From the NCBI RefSeq assembly GCF_004216905.1, contig NZ_SGXJ01000003.1, positions 1,054,001 to 1,118,000 on the forward strand: DNA of 64,000 bases. The letters are read 5' to 3'. Position 1 is the stretch's first letter; the number at the start of each line of letters is the position of its first letter. The notes below the pieces were generated by a model. It saw only the letters and a list, made by a program, of their open reading frames with translations. It did no database searches and was not told the origin of the DNA. Shown piece after piece: positions 25,680 through 34,239 of the stretch. Position numbers and translations under genes: made by a program. The stretch is from Kribbella sp. VKM Ac-2569 (GTDB lineage: Bacteria; Actinomycetota; Actinomycetes; Propionibacteriales; Kribbellaceae).

Positions 25680-26597
25680 ATGCGCACACTTCTCAGGTAC
25701 GGCGGGTTGATGGCCGCCGCGACGCTCACCACGGGACTGCTCACGGCCGGCACGGCGACGGCGGAGCAGAGCGGGACGACGGCGCCGTGCAGGATCTCGG
25801 TCGGCTCGGTGACGGCCGGCGGGGATCACCGGATGCAGACCTTCTCGGCGACAGCACCGGTCACGAAGGTCACCGACAAGATCGTCGCGAAGGACATCTA
25901 TGCGGACGGTCAGACGCGACTCAGCGCGGCCGTCAGGTACGGCCCGGGCGAGGGCTCGGAGTTGCACACGGGTCAGGTGGTGCTGGGATCGGTTCTGTAC
26001 GACTTCTCGTACCGCACGCCGACCGGCGGCGGGACGGTGTCGCAGAAGCAGCTCACGCGGGTCGGGCCGGGGTGGCAGAACTACCGGACCCTTGACCGGT
26101 CGACGGTCGGGGCGAAGTCCGTCGAATGGTCGCTGACCAACGACGGGGCGGAGCTGGAGCGCCGTACCGTCAAGATCGACAACGGGCGGATCTACCGTCA
26201 CATGGACGGTTGGGCCTCCAACTTCCGCGGCGTGAAGGGGATGGCGTTGATCAGCCAGAGCTCGACGTACGACACGTTCCTGATGACGCACAGCACCGGG
26301 CGGCTGTACACGGCCCGTCTCCCGCGCGTCAGCGGGCACATCATCCAGCCGGTCGTGAAGCCGATCCGGATCTCGACCTGGGGGGTGTTCGAGACGCTGG
26401 TGGCCGCACCGTGCGGTACAGGCACGATCATCCTCGGCATCGACCGCGACACCGGCAACGGCTACCTGTACTCCGTTGGCCACGCCAACGGACTGTCGAC
26501 GGTCATCAAGGGCCTCGGCAAGGCTCCCGGCACGTTCAAGGACCCGGTGTACTTCAGCTGGACCAAGTACAGCGACCCACTGCTCTTCGGCGAGTGA
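25680..26597 (+). CDS. Secreted protein of unknown function
   Basis: 305 residues with a Sec signal peptide (MRTLLRYGGLMAAATLTTG) and a likely cleavage after TATA near residue 28. The remainder is beta-rich with repeated aromatic/Gly segments (YLYSVGHANGLSTVIKGLG, YFSWTKYSDPLLFGE), reminiscent of a propeller or lectin-like sheet, and has an AAPCGTGT segment with one of only two Cys residues in the mature part. No family recognised. It follows the lipoprotein gene by 57 bp, probably co-transcribed, and ends at a strong terminator facing the HIT gene. Confidence 0.8.
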   Translation: MRTLLRYGGLMAAATLTTGLLTAGTATAEQSGTTAPCRISVGSVTAGGDHRMQTFSATAPVTKVTDKIVAKDIYADGQTRLSAAVRYGPGEGSELHTGQVVLGSVLYDFSYRTPTGGGTVSQKQLTRVGPGWQNYRTLDRSTVGAKSVEWSLTNDGAELERRTVKIDNGRIYRHMDGWASNFRGVKGMALISQSSTYDTFLMTHSTGRLYTARLPRVSGHIIQPVVKPIRISTWGVFETLVAAPCGTGTIILGIDRDTGNGYLYSVGHANGLSTVIKGLGKAPGTFKDPVYFSWTKYSDPLLFGE

Positions 26598-26618
26598 CCA
26601 CTGCACCCTGGGGACAAC

Positions 26619-26646
26619 CGCCCCACCCGATCCGTCGGGTGGGGCG
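26619..26646. terminator. Bidirectional terminator
   Basis: Perfect 12-bp stem CGCCCCACCCGA / TCGGGTGGGGCG with tetraloop TCCG, followed by ATTGTTCGTTT on the plus strand. It lies between the stops of the convergent secreted-protein gene and the HIT/Ap4A gene. Confidence 0.85.
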
Positions 26647-26655
26647 ATTGTTCGT

Positions 26656-27225
26656 TTACGGCCAGGACTTCGCGAGGAGTGCTCGGGTGTCCGGGAGGAG
26701 TTGGGGCAGGACCTTGGTGTGGGCGATCGCGGGCATGAAGTTGGTGTCGCCGGCCCATCTCGGGACCACGTGCTGGTGCAGGTGGGCGGCGATGCCGGCG
26801 CCGGCGATCTCGCCCTGGTTCATGCCGATGTTGAAGCCGTGCGCCCCCGACACGGTGCGGATCGCCTGCATCGCCTGCCGGGTCAGCGTGGAGACGTCGG
26901 CGACCTCCGCCTCGCTCAGCTCGGTGTAGTCGGCGACGTGCCGGTAGGGCACGACCATCAGGTGACCTGGGTTGTACGGGTACAGATTCAGGACGGCGTA
27001 CGCCGCCTCACCGCGGTGCACGATCAACGCGTCCGCGTCCGGCAGCCCCGGAAGCCGGCAGAACGGGCAGCCCGAACCCGCCTCATCACTGGTGGGTTTG
27101 TTCTCGCCCTCGATGTACGCCATCCGGTGCGGCGTCCACAACCGCATGAACGGATCGGGCACCCCGACCCCGTCCTGACCCACCAGTTCTTCAGGTGTGT
27201 ACGGCGAGTCGGGGGTGTCCGTCAT
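26656..27225 (-). CDS. HIT-domain protein, Ap4A phosphorylase-like
   Basis: 189-residue histidine-triad protein corresponding by position and sequence style to the mycobacterial diadenosine tetraphosphate phosphorylase next to thrS. The triad region reads [10 protein letters not shown], with CPFCRLPG upstream and [19 protein letters not shown] in the core. Likely role: degrade Ap4A, a by-product of aminoacyl-tRNA synthetases, fitting its translational coupling to thrS (ATGA overlap at 27222-27225). Its usual downstream partner pgsA1 is displaced by two opposite-strand genes. Confidence 0.9.
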   Translation of the reverse strand: MTDTPDSPYTPEELVGQDGVGVPDPFMRLWTPHRMAYIEGENKPTSDEAGSGCPFCRLPGLPDADALIVHRGEAAYAVLNLYPYNPGHLMVVPYRHVADYTELSEAEVADVSTLTRQAMQAIRTVSGAHGFNIGMNQGEIAGAGIAAHLHQHVVPRWAGDTNFMPAIAHTKVLPQLLPDTRALLAKSWP

Positions 27226-29243
27226 ACCTGAACGCGCTTCTGCACGGACTCGACGATCTCGGCCACGGCGTCGGCGATCGGTACGCCGTTCTTCTGCGTG
27301 CCGTCGCGGTACCGGAACGAGACCGATCCGGCCGCCATGTCGTCGTCGCCGGCGATCAGCATGTACGGCACCTTGGCCTTCTGGGCGTTCCGGATCTTCT
27401 TCTGCATCCGGTCGTCGGACGCGTCGACCTCGACCCGGATCCCCTGTGCCTTCAGCTGCTTGGCGATCTCGAACAGGTAGTCCACGTGCCCGTCGGTGAT
27501 CGGGATGCCGATCACCTGGACCGGGGCCAGCCAGGGCGGGAAGACGCCGGCGTAGTGCTCGGTCAGCACCGCGACGAACCGCTCGATCGAGCCGAACAGC
27601 GCACGGTGGATCATCACCGGCCGCTGCCGGGAGCCGTCCGGCGCGGTGTACTCCAGCTCGAACCGCTCCGGCAGGTTGAAGTCCAGCTGGATCGTCGACA
27701 TCTGCCAGGTCCGGCCGATCGCGTCCCGGGCCTGGACGGAGATCTTCGGGCCGTAGAACGCGGCGCCGCCCGGGTCCGGGACCAGCTCCAGTCCGGAGCC
27801 CTCGGCAACTTCCCGGAGCGTCTCGGTGGCCTCCTCCCAGACCTCGTCGGTGCCGACGAACTTGTCCGGGTTCTTGGTGGAGAGCTCGAGGTAGAAGTCG
27901 TCCAGGCCGTAGTCGGCGAGCAGGCCGAGCACGAACGTCAGCAGGTTGCGCAGCTCGTCGCGCATCTGCTCACGGGTGCAGTAGATGTGCGCGTCGTCCT
28001 GGGTGAAGCCGCGGGCGCGGGTCATGCCGTGCACAACGCCGGACTTCTCCAGCCGGTAGACCGTGCCGAACTCGAACAGCCGCAGCGGCAGCTCCCGGTA
28101 CGACCGGCCGCGGGCCGCGAAGATCAGGTTGTGCATGGGGCAGTTCATCGGCTTCAGGTAGTAGTCCTGGCCCTGCTTGCGGATCTGCCCGTCCGCGCCG
28201 CGCTCCTCGTCCAGGTGCATGGGCGGGTACATGCCGTCGGCGTACCAGTCCAGGTGACCGGAGGTCTCGAACAGCTGGCCCTTGGTGATGTGCGGTGAGT
28301 AGACGAACTCGTAGTCGTCCTCGACGTGCCGCTGGCGGGAGTAGTCCTCCATCACCTTCCGCAGCACGCCGCCCTTCGGGTGGAACACCGCGAGACCCGA
28401 GCCGATCTCGTCCGGGAAGCTGAACAGGTCGAGCTCGGTGCCCAGCTTGCGGTGGTCGCGCTTGGCGGCCTCCTCGAGACGGGTCAGGTACGCCTTCAGC
28501 TCGTCGCGCGACTCCCACGCGGTGCCGTAGATCCGCTGCAGCTGGGGGTTCTTCTCACTCCCCCGCCAGTACGCCGCCGCCGTACGCATCAGCTTGAAGT
28601 TGCCGAGGTACCCCGTCGCCGGGACGTGCGGGCCGCGGCACAGGTCCTTCCAGGCGACGCTGTCGTCGCGCCGGACGTTGTCGTAGATCGTCAGCTCGCC
28701 GCCGCCGACCTCGACCGAAGCGCCCTCGGCCGCGTCGGCCGCGGAGCCCTTGATGCCGATCAGCTCGAGCTTGTACGGCTCGGCCGCGAGCTCGTCGCGC
28801 GCGTCGTCGTCGGTGACCACCCGGCGGCTGAACCGCTGCCGCTCCTTGATGATCTGCTGCATCTTCTTCTCGAGCTTGGTCAGGTCCTCCGGCGTGAACG
28901 GCGTCGGTACGTCGAAGTCGTAGTAGAACCCGTTCTCCACCGGCGGACCGATGCCGAGCTTGGCCTCCGGGAACAGGTCCTGCACCGCCTGCGCGAGGAC
29001 GTGCGCGGTCGAGTGCCGGATGATCGCCCGGCCGTCCTCCGACGCCGCCTTGACCGGCTCGATCTCGTCGCCGTCGGCGACCACCCGGGACAGGTCCCGC
29101 AGCTCACCGTTGACCCGGGCGGCGATGGCGGAGCGGTCCTGGCCGAAGATCCCGGCGAACAGCTCCCCGATCGTCGTCGTCTCGGTCACACTCCGCTCAG
29201 CCTCGCCCTCGACGCCGATCAGGTGGACCTTGACTTCCGACAC
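27222..29243 (-). CDS. thrS: Threonyl-tRNA synthetase, full length
   Basis: 673-residue housekeeping ThrRS that charges tRNA-Thr. Domains in order: TGS (residues ~1-60), editing/second-additional domain with [10 protein letters not shown] and CRGPH, class II core from [12 protein letters not shown] with NCPMH and QDDAHIYC, and the C-terminal anticodon-binding domain ([20 protein letters not shown]). The GTG at 29243 is preferred over one six bases upstream because GAGGA then has a six-base spacing. The downstream HIT gene overlaps by ATGA. No leader peptide comparable to that of the short paralogue at 1-583 was found. Confidence 0.96.
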   Translation of the reverse strand: MSEVKVHLIGVEGEAERSVTETTTIGELFAGIFGQDRSAIAARVNGELRDLSRVVADGDEIEPVKAASEDGRAIIRHSTAHVLAQAVQDLFPEAKLGIGPPVENGFYYDFDVPTPFTPEDLTKLEKKMQQIIKERQRFSRRVVTDDDARDELAAEPYKLELIGIKGSAADAAEGASVEVGGGELTIYDNVRRDDSVAWKDLCRGPHVPATGYLGNFKLMRTAAAYWRGSEKNPQLQRIYGTAWESRDELKAYLTRLEEAAKRDHRKLGTELDLFSFPDEIGSGLAVFHPKGGVLRKVMEDYSRQRHVEDDYEFVYSPHITKGQLFETSGHLDWYADGMYPPMHLDEERGADGQIRKQGQDYYLKPMNCPMHNLIFAARGRSYRELPLRLFEFGTVYRLEKSGVVHGMTRARGFTQDDAHIYCTREQMRDELRNLLTFVLGLLADYGLDDFYLELSTKNPDKFVGTDEVWEEATETLREVAEGSGLELVPDPGGAAFYGPKISVQARDAIGRTWQMSTIQLDFNLPERFELEYTAPDGSRQRPVMIHRALFGSIERFVAVLTEHYAGVFPPWLAPVQVIGIPITDGHVDYLFEIAKQLKAQGIRVEVDASDDRMQKKIRNAQKAKVPYMLIAGDDDMAAGSVSFRYRDGTQKNGVPIADAVAEIVESVQKRVQV

Positions 29244-29404
29244 GTGCACTCCTCAGGTCTCGACCAGCCGAATACCGGTCACGCACAGATGGTATCGACA
29301 CACCTGACGAAAGTAGGGGTCGGGACCAGCCGCTCGTCCGATGTGCCGGGGGCGCCTCCATTTCTAGGTTCGAGGTACCACAAGGACCAGGAAAGGGCCC
29401 CGGC

Positions 29405-30322
29405 GTGATCACGCTCGAAGGACTCACCAAGAGGTACGGCGGGACGACCGCCGTGGACTCGCTCGACCTCACCATCTCCCCCGGCCGGGTGACCGGCTTC
29501 CTCGGGCCGAACGGCGCCGGCAAGTCGACCACGATGCGGATGATCCTCGACCTCGACAGCCCGTCCGCGGGCACCGCGCTCGTCGACGGACGCCCGTACG
29601 CCGAGTGGCCGCGCCCGCTGACCAAGGTCGGGGCCCTGCTCGACGCCAAGGCCCTGCACCCTCGCCGGTCGGCCCGTGACCATCTGGTCGCGATGGCCCG
29701 CAGCAACGGCGTCCCGGTCACCCGCGTCGACGAGGTGCTGTCGATCGTCGGCCTGGACGCGGTGACCAGGAAACGCGCCGGGCAGTTCTCGCTCGGCATG
29801 GGCCAGCGGCTCGGCATCGCCGGCGCGCTGCTCGCCGACCCCGAGGTGCTGATGTTCGACGAGCCGGTGAACGGCCTCGACCCGGACGGTGTTCGCTGGG
29901 TCCGTGAGCTCATGCGCTCGCTCGCGGCCGAGGGCCGCACGGTCTTCGTCTCCAGCCATCTGATGAGCGAGATGCAACTGACCGCCGACCAGTTGGTCGT
30001 GATCGGTCGCGGCCGCCTCATCGCGGACGCCGCGGTCGGCGACGTGATCGCGGGATCGTCCAGGACGACCGTCGCGGTGCGGATCCCCGACCGGACCCAG
30101 CTCGCCGTACTGCGGGACCGGCTGGCGGCTGAGGCCGAGCGGGTCGAGGCCGTAGAGGAGGGGCTGGTGGTGACCGGCGTACCGGCCGAACGGGTGGGCG
30201 ATCTCGCCTATGAACTCGGCGTACGGCTGCACGAACTGGTGACGGAGCGGGCGTCCCTCGAGGAGGCTTACATGGAGCTCACCGCGGACAGCGTCGAGTA
30301 CGGCGTGGCGGTGGCGTCATGA
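29405..30322 (+). CDS. ABC transporter ATP-binding protein
   Basis: 305-residue ATPase of the drug/lipid exporter (CcmA/BcrA-like) group. Walker A GPNGAGKST is near residues 35-43, signature FSLGMGQRLG replaces the usual LSGGQ with SLGMG, as in many BcrA-type proteins, and Walker B is VLMFDEP followed by NGLDPDG. A C-terminal regulatory tail of about 80 residues follows. GTG start with GGAAAGG upstream. The permease partner is at 30963-31757, separated by a DedA gene; all three overlap by ATGA, so they are one translationally coupled unit. Confidence 0.92.
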   Translation: MITLEGLTKRYGGTTAVDSLDLTISPGRVTGFLGPNGAGKSTTMRMILDLDSPSAGTALVDGRPYAEWPRPLTKVGALLDAKALHPRRSARDHLVAMARSNGVPVTRVDEVLSIVGLDAVTRKRAGQFSLGMGQRLGIAGALLADPEVLMFDEPVNGLDPDGVRWVRELMRSLAAEGRTVFVSSHLMSEMQLTADQLVVIGRGRLIADAAVGDVIAGSSRTTVAVRIPDRTQLAVLRDRLAAEAERVEAVEEGLVVTGVPAERVGDLAYELGVRLHELVTERASLEEAYMELTADSVEYGVAVAS

Positions 30323-30966
30323 GCGACGCGATCCTGCAGTTCGCGCACGAACTGATGTCGTCCTGGTGGATCTACCTCGCGTTGTGGGGGTTCGCCGCGC
30401 TGGACGGGTTCTTCCCGGCCATCCCGTCGGAGACGTTGGTCGTCACGGCAGGAGTGTTCGCCGCCGGCGGTGAGCCCAACCTGTACGCCGTCATCGTCGT
30501 CGCGGCGGTCGGAGCCTTCATGGGCGATCACGTCTCCTATGCCCTCGGGCGCGGCGCCGGCGGACGGGTGCTCGACCGGATGAAGCCAGGGACCCGGCGG
30601 TACGCCGCGGTGCTCTGGGCCCGGCAGGCTCTGGTCGAGCGCGGCGGGCTGGTCCTGGTCGTCGCCAGGTACGTGCCCGGAGGACGTACTGCGGTCACGC
30701 TGACGATGGGATCGGTCCGCTACCCGCTCCGGCAGTTCTCCGCGTTCGCGGCACTGGCCGCGGTCAGCTGGGGCATCTACTGCACCTTGGTCGGCTACAT
30801 CGGCGGGAAAGCGTTCGAGGACAACCCGCTGAAGGGCGTGGTCCTCGGCATCGGGCTGGCGCTCGCAGTCACGCTCGTCGTCGAGGTTGTCCGGCATCGC
30901 CTCAAGAAGCGGCGTCAAGCTCAAGTCGAGGCTCAGGGTGAGCTCGTGGAAGCAGGTGGACGGTGA
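30319..30966 (+). CDS. DedA family membrane protein
   Basis: 215-residue integral membrane protein of the DedA/VTT superfamily. Family features are GFFPAIPSETLVVTAGVFAA near the N-terminus, GAFMGDHVSYALGRGAG and the ARYVPGGRTAVTLTMG motif with the functional Arg/Gly. Members are linked to lipid scrambling and membrane homeostasis. It is embedded between an ABC ATPase and permease with four-base overlaps on each side, hinting that lipid flipping and this exporter work together. The C-terminus is a charged tail (LKKRRQAQVEAQGELVEAGG). Confidence 0.9.
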   Translation: MSDAILQFAHELMSSWWIYLALWGFAALDGFFPAIPSETLVVTAGVFAAGGEPNLYAVIVVAAVGAFMGDHVSYALGRGAGGRVLDRMKPGTRRYAAVLWARQALVERGGLVLVVARYVPGGRTAVTLTMGSVRYPLRQFSAFAALAAVSWGIYCTLVGYIGGKAFEDNPLKGVVLGIGLALAVTLVVEVVRHRLKKRRQAQVEAQGELVEAGGR

Positions 30967-31757
30967 GTGCGGCGATCCTCGCAGTGGGGACCGGTTCCGG
31001 TCTGTCGAATGCGGTTCGATCGGAGTGGACCAAGCTGTGGTCGGTCCGGTCCAGCTGGCTCAATATCGTGGCTGCCGTCGTACTGAGCACGTTGCTCGGG
31101 ATGCAGTACGGCTGGGGACTCGCGTACGACAACACGCACCTCGGGCCGGGCGAGGTCGCGGAGCAGCAGCCGATCGGGCACTTCGGCGCCTCGGCGATGC
31201 TGATCGTGCAGGTGGTCATTGCCGCGTTCGCCCTGCTGACAGTCACCTCGGAGTACGCGACCGGCAGCATCCGTTCGACTCTGCAGTGGACTCCGGTGCG
31301 GCGGGACGTCGTACTCGCCAAGGCTGCCGTTCTCGCACCGGTCCTGTTCGTCTACGGGATCGCAATGGCCGCGCTCGCTTCCGTGGCAGGCGGTCTGACC
31401 GCCGGCTCCTGGGCTGACTGGAACCTGACCGACCTCGTGGTCGATCTGCTGTCTGTCGGTTTCTACGCGACTGCTGCCGGCCTCTTCAGCTCCGGAGTCG
31501 CCTGGGTGGTCCGGAGTACTGCAGGCACGCTGACAGTTGCCTTCCTGCTGCTTCTTGTGGTCCCGCTGATGCTGGGCCAGGCCTCATTGCGCGCTCTGGT
31601 GTGGACAGCCGCGCTCCTCCCAGGCGGGGCCGGCCAGAACTTCCTGACAGGCGCCACGGATCCGCTCTCCCCCACACTGAGCGCGGCAATCCTGATCGCC
31701 TGGGCAGCCGGCGCACTCGTCTTGGGCGCGATCGTCCTCAAGCGACGCGACGCCTGA
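30963..31757 (+). CDS. ABC transporter permease
   Basis: 264-residue six-helix permease of the ABC-2 type. The N-terminal SEWTKLWSVRSSWL amphipathic segment is typical for exporters of this group in actinobacteria, followed by hydrophobic segments around NIVAAVVLSTLLGMQYG, MLIVQVVIAAFALLTV, VLAPVLFVYGIAMAALASVA, LSVGFYATAAGLFSSGVAWV, VAFLLLLVVPLMLG and SAAILIAWAAGALVLGAIV. It works with the ATPase at 29405-30322. A 17-bp-stem terminator closes the operon just after its stop. Confidence 0.88.
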   Translation: MSAAILAVGTGSGLSNAVRSEWTKLWSVRSSWLNIVAAVVLSTLLGMQYGWGLAYDNTHLGPGEVAEQQPIGHFGASAMLIVQVVIAAFALLTVTSEYATGSIRSTLQWTPVRRDVVLAKAAVLAPVLFVYGIAMAALASVAGGLTAGSWADWNLTDLVVDLLSVGFYATAAGLFSSGVAWVVRSTAGTLTVAFLLLLVVPLMLGQASLRALVWTAALLPGGAGQNFLTGATDPLSPTLSAAILIAWAAGALVLGAIVLKRRDA

Positions 31758-31761
31758 ACGG

Positions 31762-31799
31762 CAACGAGGCGGTCCGGAAGTGTCCGGACCGCCTCGTTG
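31762..31799. terminator. Strong bidirectional terminator
   Basis: Perfect 17-bp stem starting CAACGAGGCGG and ending CCGCCTCGTTG with loop AGTG. It lies 5 bp after the ABC permease stop and 8 bp before the convergent ParA-like gene's stop, serving both. Confidence 0.88.
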
Positions 31800-31806
31800 A
31801 CTGTGC

Positions 31807-33360
31807 TCAGCGCGGGGTGTTGAGCGCGATGGTGATCTGCTCCGAAACCCGGGCCGCGAGCTCCAGGGCGGCGCGGCGGGTGCCAGGCTGCAGGGCGTTG
31901 TGGTCCAGCGGACCTTCCGCCGCGACGTGCATGTCGGTCGGGATGTCGATGACGGCGGCCGCACGGGACTCGAAGTACGGGCGGAGCTGCTTCTCGACCT
32001 CTTTGTTCACATCGCCAGGGCCGTTGGAGACCGCGATGATCGCGCGGCGGATCAACCGCTGCGCCTCCGGGCCCTGGTTGTCGAGCTCCTCGAGCATCTG
32101 CACGGCAGCCGCGCAGGACAGGCTCTTCCACTTGATCGGGATGACGAGGGCGTCGGCCGCCTTCATCGCCTCGCGCCAGTTGCTCGAGCCCTCGTTGTTC
32201 CCGGTGTCGATCACGAGCACCTTGTAGAACCGGCTCAGCAGGCGGTGGATCTGGTCGAAGTCCTTGGCCTCGATCTGCGCGTACGTCGTGGTCGCCGATG
32301 TGAGCACGTCGTACTGACCGGCCACCTGGTGCCGCAGGTACGCCGCGACGTCGCCGAGCCGGGCGTCCGGCTGGGTCAGCATCGGCATCGCCTGCAGCAT
32401 GTCCGTGACGGTCGACCGCGAGTTCGTGTCGTGAGTCCGCAGGTGCATGTTGCCGCGCAGCTCGTTGTTGTCCCAGGCGACGACACCGCCGCCACGGGCC
32501 TGGCCGAGGGCACCGGCCAGCATCAGGGTGGTCGGCGTCTTACCCGAGCCGCCCTTCGGGTTCGCCACGACGATCGTCACCGGACGACGGAAGGCCGTCG
32601 CCGCAGTCGCCCGCGCGATCCGCTCGGAACGCTCCGAGCTACCCGGACGCAGCTTCAGCATGCTCCGCATGCCCCGCTCGGCGGGAGCCTCCCGCGGCAA
32701 CGGCAGCGCCTGGATCAGCTCGTCGGCCCGGTACGACAGGTTCTGCGGGGGCTGCTGCGCCTGCTGACCGGGCACGCCCTGCGGGAAGAAGTGCTGAGCG
32801 GCCGGCGACAGCGGCTGGCCGCCCTGTCCCGGCTGGGGCGCCGGAGCGGGCTGCGGAGGCTGGGCCGGCGGGAACTGGGCTCCCTGCGGCTGCGCGCCCT
32901 GGTCCTGACCGGAGCCGTGGAACGACGAACCGCCGAACACGGGGCTGTTCTGACCGGCATCCTGAGCGGGCGCAGCGGCGTCGTCGGTGGTGGCCGCCGG
33001 CTCGGCCTCGAGAGCGGCCTCATCGTCCTGCTCTTCCGGCTGACTCCACGACGCGGCACCGGACTCAGCGGCCGGCTGCGTCCACGACGGGGTCGGCGCG
33101 CTCGGCTGCGGCTGGGTCCACGGCGCCGGCTGGTCGACGGGCTTGCCGGCAGGTCCGGACCACGAGTCGCCGGGGAACTCCTGCGACAGGGCGTCCGCCT
33201 GCTCTTCGGTCTCCTCGACGGGCTGTGCATCCGATTGGGCGTCGGTCGACTGGTTAGGGTCCGGCTGAGACCAGGAGGGGGTCGGCTGCCACATTCTCCG
33301 GACCTCGGCCGCCGCCGCTTCCCGGTCCTTGTGCTGTCCGGAGTTGTGCGAGTCGGTCAC
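31807..33360 (-). CDS. ParA/MinD-like ATPase with long Pro/Gln-rich N-terminal region
   Basis: 517 residues. The first ~215 residues are low-complexity, rich in Pro, Gln and Ser, with a recurring PxWxQP pattern (TPSWSQPD, APWTQPQ, TPSWTQP, ASWSQPE). The C-terminal half is a deviant-Walker ATPase: KGGSGKT at 269-275, WDNNELRGNMHLRTH and VLVIDTGNNEGSSNW as switch regions. Domain order resembles EspI/proline-rich MinD proteins linked to ESX secretion and polar positioning, but no secretion genes are nearby. The GTG at 33360 is chosen; the frame stays open further upstream (to 33477), so the start is uncertain. Monocistronic. Confidence 0.82.
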   Translation of the reverse strand: MTDSHNSGQHKDREAAAAEVRRMWQPTPSWSQPDPNQSTDAQSDAQPVEETEEQADALSQEFPGDSWSGPAGKPVDQPAPWTQPQPSAPTPSWTQPAAESGAASWSQPEEQDDEAALEAEPAATTDDAAAPAQDAGQNSPVFGGSSFHGSGQDQGAQPQGAQFPPAQPPQPAPAPQPGQGGQPLSPAAQHFFPQGVPGQQAQQPPQNLSYRADELIQALPLPREAPAERGMRSMLKLRPGSSERSERIARATAATAFRRPVTIVVANPKGGSGKTPTTLMLAGALGQARGGGVVAWDNNELRGNMHLRTHDTNSRSTVTDMLQAMPMLTQPDARLGDVAAYLRHQVAGQYDVLTSATTTYAQIEAKDFDQIHRLLSRFYKVLVIDTGNNEGSSNWREAMKAADALVIPIKWKSLSCAAAVQMLEELDNQGPEAQRLIRRAIIAVSNGPGDVNKEVEKQLRPYFESRAAAVIDIPTDMHVAAEGPLDHNALQPGTRRAALELAARVSEQITIALNTPR

Positions 33361-33573
33361 GACCTGGATCCCCGATCTGTGCGAGGGGGCGGGTGGCCCC
33401 TGGAGGCTTGCTGGGTGGTCCGGAGAGGTGAGGTCTCCGGACGGGTCCACTATCCCATGACCCGGTGTCCTCACCACGTCACCACCCGGAGCGTCCGATG
33501 ACGGTTCCGCAACCAGTATCCAGGCTCGCGCCGACCATGCATCGCGGTGACCCGAAGCGGCCAGATCCGCCCC

Positions 33574-34239
33574 TCAGCTCGTGACCAGACCGGCTTCGTA
33601 GGCGACGATTGCCGCCTGGACCCGGTTCTTCACGCCGAGCCGCAGCAGGACGGCACTGACGTACGCCTTCACGGTCCCCTCGACCAGATACAGCCGCCCC
33701 GCGATCTCGGCGTTCGACAGGCCGGCACCGACCAGTCCAAGGACCTCCAGCTCCCGGGGAGTCAGTACGGCGACCTGCTCCTTGGCGGCCGTCGCACGCG
33801 CCATCGCACCGCCACCGGACCCGGCGCTCAGCTCGGCGATCACCCGCTGCGCGACCTTCGGGGACAGGTAGGCGGCGCCTTCGGCTACGGCCTTCAGCCC
33901 TGCGATGAGCTCCCGCGGGTCGCCGGACTTCAGCAGGAAGCCACTCGCGCCGTCGCCGAGCGCACGGGCGATGTAGGCGTCCTCCGAGAAGGTCGTGAGG
34001 ATGACTACCGCCGTGTCCGGGACGGTCCGCCGGATCTCTGCGCCGGCAGCCAGTCCGTCCATCTTCGGCATCCGGATGTCCAGTACGGCGACGTCCGGTC
34101 GGTGTCGCCGTACCGCTTCGACGGCTTCCACGCCGTCGGCTGCCTCGGCAACGACCTCGATCTCGTCGTCGGTGCCGAGGATCGCGCGCACACCGGCCCG
34201 CACCATCGCCTCGTCGTCGGCGAGCATCACCCTGATCAT
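33574..34239 (-). CDS. LuxR/NarL-type response regulator
   Basis: 221-residue DNA-binding response regulator. The receiver domain has the acidic pair ADDE near residues 7-10, phospho-acceptor Asp54 in AVLDIRMPKMDG, the Thr switch in VILTTFSED and the Lys of GFLLKSG. The C-terminal LuxR HTH is LTPRELEVLGLVGAGLSNAE onward. The start MIRVMLADDE overlaps the stop of the upstream kinase gene (ATGA), so it is the cognate partner. Targets are not evident. Confidence 0.94.
   Translation of the reverse strand: MIRVMLADDEAMVRAGVRAILGTDDEIEVVAEAADGVEAVEAVRRHRPDVAVLDIRMPKMDGLAAGAEIRRTVPDTAVVILTTFSEDAYIARALGDGASGFLLKSGDPRELIAGLKAVAEGAAYLSPKVAQRVIAELSAGSGGGAMARATAAKEQVAVLTPRELEVLGLVGAGLSNAEIAGRLYLVEGTVKAYVSAVLLRLGVKNRVQAAIVAYEAGLVTS

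Noticed and set aside
29250-29300. Possible leader peptide upstream of full-length thrS ending just before its ribosome binding site
   Set aside because: Contains only scattered Thr codons and no attenuator hairpin.
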